Positions 5,955-7,438 of a stretch of DNA of 7,438 bases are shown here, piece by piece. The DNA comes from Planctomycetota bacterium (GTDB lineage: Bacteria; Planctomycetota; GCA-002687715; DRQF01). Position 1 is the stretch's first letter; the number at the start of each line of letters is the position of its first letter. Under the pieces are notes generated by a model. The model was not told where the DNA came from, ran no database searches, and saw only the letters and a program-made list of their open reading frames with translations. The DNA is taken from assembly GCA_015485455.1 (NCBI GenBank), contig WFTN01000386.1:1-7438 (forward strand). Direction: 5' to 3'. Both the position numbers and the translations under genes were made by a program.

Positions 5955-7438
5955 CCCAACAACTCCTCAAAGTTGATGGTGATGGTCTTGGCTAGGTCCA
6001 CAGCTTCCCCATTCAAGCTCGACAGCTCTATATGAATCTCCCGTAGCCGCTCTTCCACGTGCTCTTCGTCTTCAGGTTCCGGCGGAGCTACCCCAACGTA
6101 GCGACCGGGTGTCAAGCTGCCATCTTGCTCGCTGATCACTTGAAGTGTCACGACCTTACAAAGCCCCAACACATCAGCCATCACCGCATCGGGGAAGCGG
6201 GTCTGTAGCCAGGAAATCTGAGCGAATGGATAGTTCACCGACTGCACCGCTTCAAGGGCCGCACCACGGGCAGCGTCCAACGCAACCTGCTTCTTCTTTA
6301 GATCCCTATTGACCCAGCCTGATGCGACCGAAGCGGATAGCTCCTTGCGGGCATGGTCACAGGCACGAGCTGTGAGCTTCTGGACTTCGTTGATCTGCTT
6401 ACGAAGCGTGGTCAGGCGAGCCACCGATGGCATCAAGGTCTCGTGCTGGTCTCGTTGTTCCGGGTTGGTGTTTCGACTGCCAGCACCGTGAGTCTTCTTC
6501 CAAGTCGTTAGGTTTCCTAAGAGCGCCTTTCGATCCGCCATAAAGGAAGTCAAAGCCTCGCCACGTTCTTTTAGGATGCTGTCGAAGGTGTCCTTCGGTT
6601 CCCCTGCCTCCAAACCGCTTTGAGCAAAGTTTCTTAGTTCTGTCGTTAGGTCACTCAAAGGGCCATCCAGACCCTTGAGACTGTCCGCCAATCCACTGAG
6701 TCCGGCCAAGGTCTCATCAAAGTAGCGACCCACCAGAGCTAAGTAGCGATCTGTCTCACCCCGATAGAGCCAGGTGATCGCCGTGAGGTTTTGGAGTTGC
6801 TCTTCGCTGAAGTCACGGATCTTCCGGCTGATGACCCGGTAGATGTTCCGAGCATCGAGCATCAACACCTTGCCGCGACGGGCCTCGGGGCGACCCCGCT
6901 CGAAGAACCACAACGAGCATGGCAATGCGCGAGTGTAGAAGAAGTTCGTGCCGATGGAGACGATGATGTCTACGTCTCCGGTGGCTGTGATTTCCTCCCT
7001 AATTGTCTTTTCGCCATGCCCAGCGTCAGTGGCCGACTGGGCCATGACAAAACCAGCCCGTCCCTTTTTGTTCAAGTATGAGTAGAAGTATTGAATCCAG
7101 AGATAGTTGCCATTGCTGACGGTTTTGGTCCTGGCACTGATGCCGGGAATGGCCTTGTCGGTGAAGAGCCGAGGGTCACCCTTGCACTTGGCCGGATCGA
7201 TCATGTCAACGTTAAACGGTGGATTGGCCATGACATAGTCACACTTACCAATCAGGTCGCTCCAGCGGTCGTAGAAAGTGTTCCCTTGTTGGATGTCACC
7301 TTCAAGGCCGTGGACGGCAAGGTTCATTCGGGCGAGTTTGGTGTTTGTCTCGGTTTTTTCTCTGCCGTGAAAGGTGACCTTGGCGGTGACCTGTTCGCCT
7401 TCGGCGGCGATAGTGTGGGCTGCTTGAACGAACATACC
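5951..7438 (-). CDS. hsdM: Type I restriction-modification DNA methyltransferase subunit HsdM, N-terminus cut by window edge
   Basis: This is the adenine-N6 methyltransferase subunit of a Type I R-M complex. It uses S-adenosylmethionine to methylate the site chosen by HsdS and is also part of the restriction complex. The visible 495 residues begin with G-MFVQ, which I read as the end of motif I (DPACGSGG-MFVQ in relatives), so most of the N-terminal helical domain and motif I lie outside. Counting from the first visible Met (7435), catalytic motif IV NPPF is at 71-74 (7225-7214), and LPCSLWFF at 171-178 belongs to the methyltransferase core. LTAITWLYRG (217-226) opens a long helical, charged segment (about 227-420). 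LTPGRYVGVA (441-450) and a C-terminal helix that normally contacts HsdS follow. The long segment matches my memory of a longer HsdM branch of nearly 700 residues. The stop TGA overlaps the hsdS start. The frame is intact throughout, with no sign of decay. Family assignment is very secure; full length cannot be judged. Confidence 0.97.
   Translation of the reverse strand, partial: GMFVQAAHTIAAEGEQVTAKVTFHGREKTETNTKLARMNLAVHGLEGDIQQGNTFYDRWSDLIGKCDYVMANPPFNVDMIDPAKCKGDPRLFTDKAIPGISARTKTVSNGNYLWIQYFYSYLNKKGRAGFVMAQSATDAGHGEKTIREEITATGDVDIIVSIGTNFFYTRALPCSLWFFERGRPEARRGKVLMLDARNIYRVISRKIRDFSEEQLQNLTAITWLYRGETDRYLALVGRYFDETLAGLSGLADSLKGLDGPLSDLTTELRNFAQSGLEAGEPKDTFDSILKERGEALTSFMADRKALLGNLTTWKKTHGAGSRNTNPEQRDQHETLMPSVARLTTLRKQINEVQKLTARACDHARKELSASVASGWVNRDLKKKQVALDAARGAALEAVQSVNYPFAQISWLQTRFPDAVMADVLGLCKVVTLQVISEQDGSLTPGRYVGVAPPEPEDEEHVEERLREIHIELSSLNGEAVDLAKTITINFEELLG
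5963..5968 (-). promoter_or_regulatory. Ribosome binding site of hsdS
   Basis: GAGGAG on the minus strand sits 8 bases before the hsdS ATG at 5954, inside the end of hsdM. This strong match supports the start that overlaps the hsdM stop. It also shows that hsdS can recruit ribosomes itself as well as by reinitiation. Confidence 0.7.

Noticed and set aside
1..7438. CRISPR arrays, tRNA genes, insertion sequences or attachment sites
   Set aside because: No regularly spaced repeats, tRNA-like cloverleaf, transposase or integrase sequence, or terminal repeats were seen on either strand.

Overview
The window is bacterial (possibly archaeal) chromosomal-type DNA, with every supported gene on the minus strand, so the genes read from position 7438 down to 1. 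Its core is a Type I restriction-modification locus in the order hsdM - hsdS - hsdR. It is followed by two less familiar genes: a two-helix membrane protein with a coiled coil, and an open-ended gene with a HEPN-like Rx5H motif. Nothing fixes the host species. Sample lines in the hsd genes are about 53-57% G+C, against about 43-47% in the two left-hand genes. The protein styles would fit a mid-GC Gram-negative such as a proteobacterium or planctomycete, but that is a guess.

Layout, right to left. Positions 7438-5951 hold hsdM, cut by the window edge just after methyltransferase motif I. Positions 5954-4812 hold hsdS, complete, with two target-recognition domains. Positions 4815-1531 hold hsdR, complete, with a PD-ExK nuclease, a DEAH translocase motor and a helical tail. 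Both junctions are 4-base ATGA overlaps, so the three genes form one translationally coupled operon. A GC-rich palindrome just before the hsdR start contains its only plausible ribosome binding site. After a 122-base gap with a perfect 9-base inverted repeat comes the membrane protein gene (1408-686). After a second, AT-rich gap of 128 bases (weak terminator-like hairpin, possible promoter, short repeats) comes the Rx5H gene, which starts at 557 and runs off the left edge.

How it works together: HsdS reads a bipartite DNA site. HsdM2S methylates adenine in it, and the addition of HsdR gives a complex that translocates and cuts unmodified DNA. The two downstream genes lie on the same strand, are AT-richer than the hsd genes and have their own spacing. 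They look like accessory cargo of a defence locus rather than Type I subunits. Whether they form a defence unit of their own is the main open question here.

No tRNA, rRNA, CRISPR array, insertion sequence or phage gene was seen. No stretch longer than 300 bases lacks a gene.
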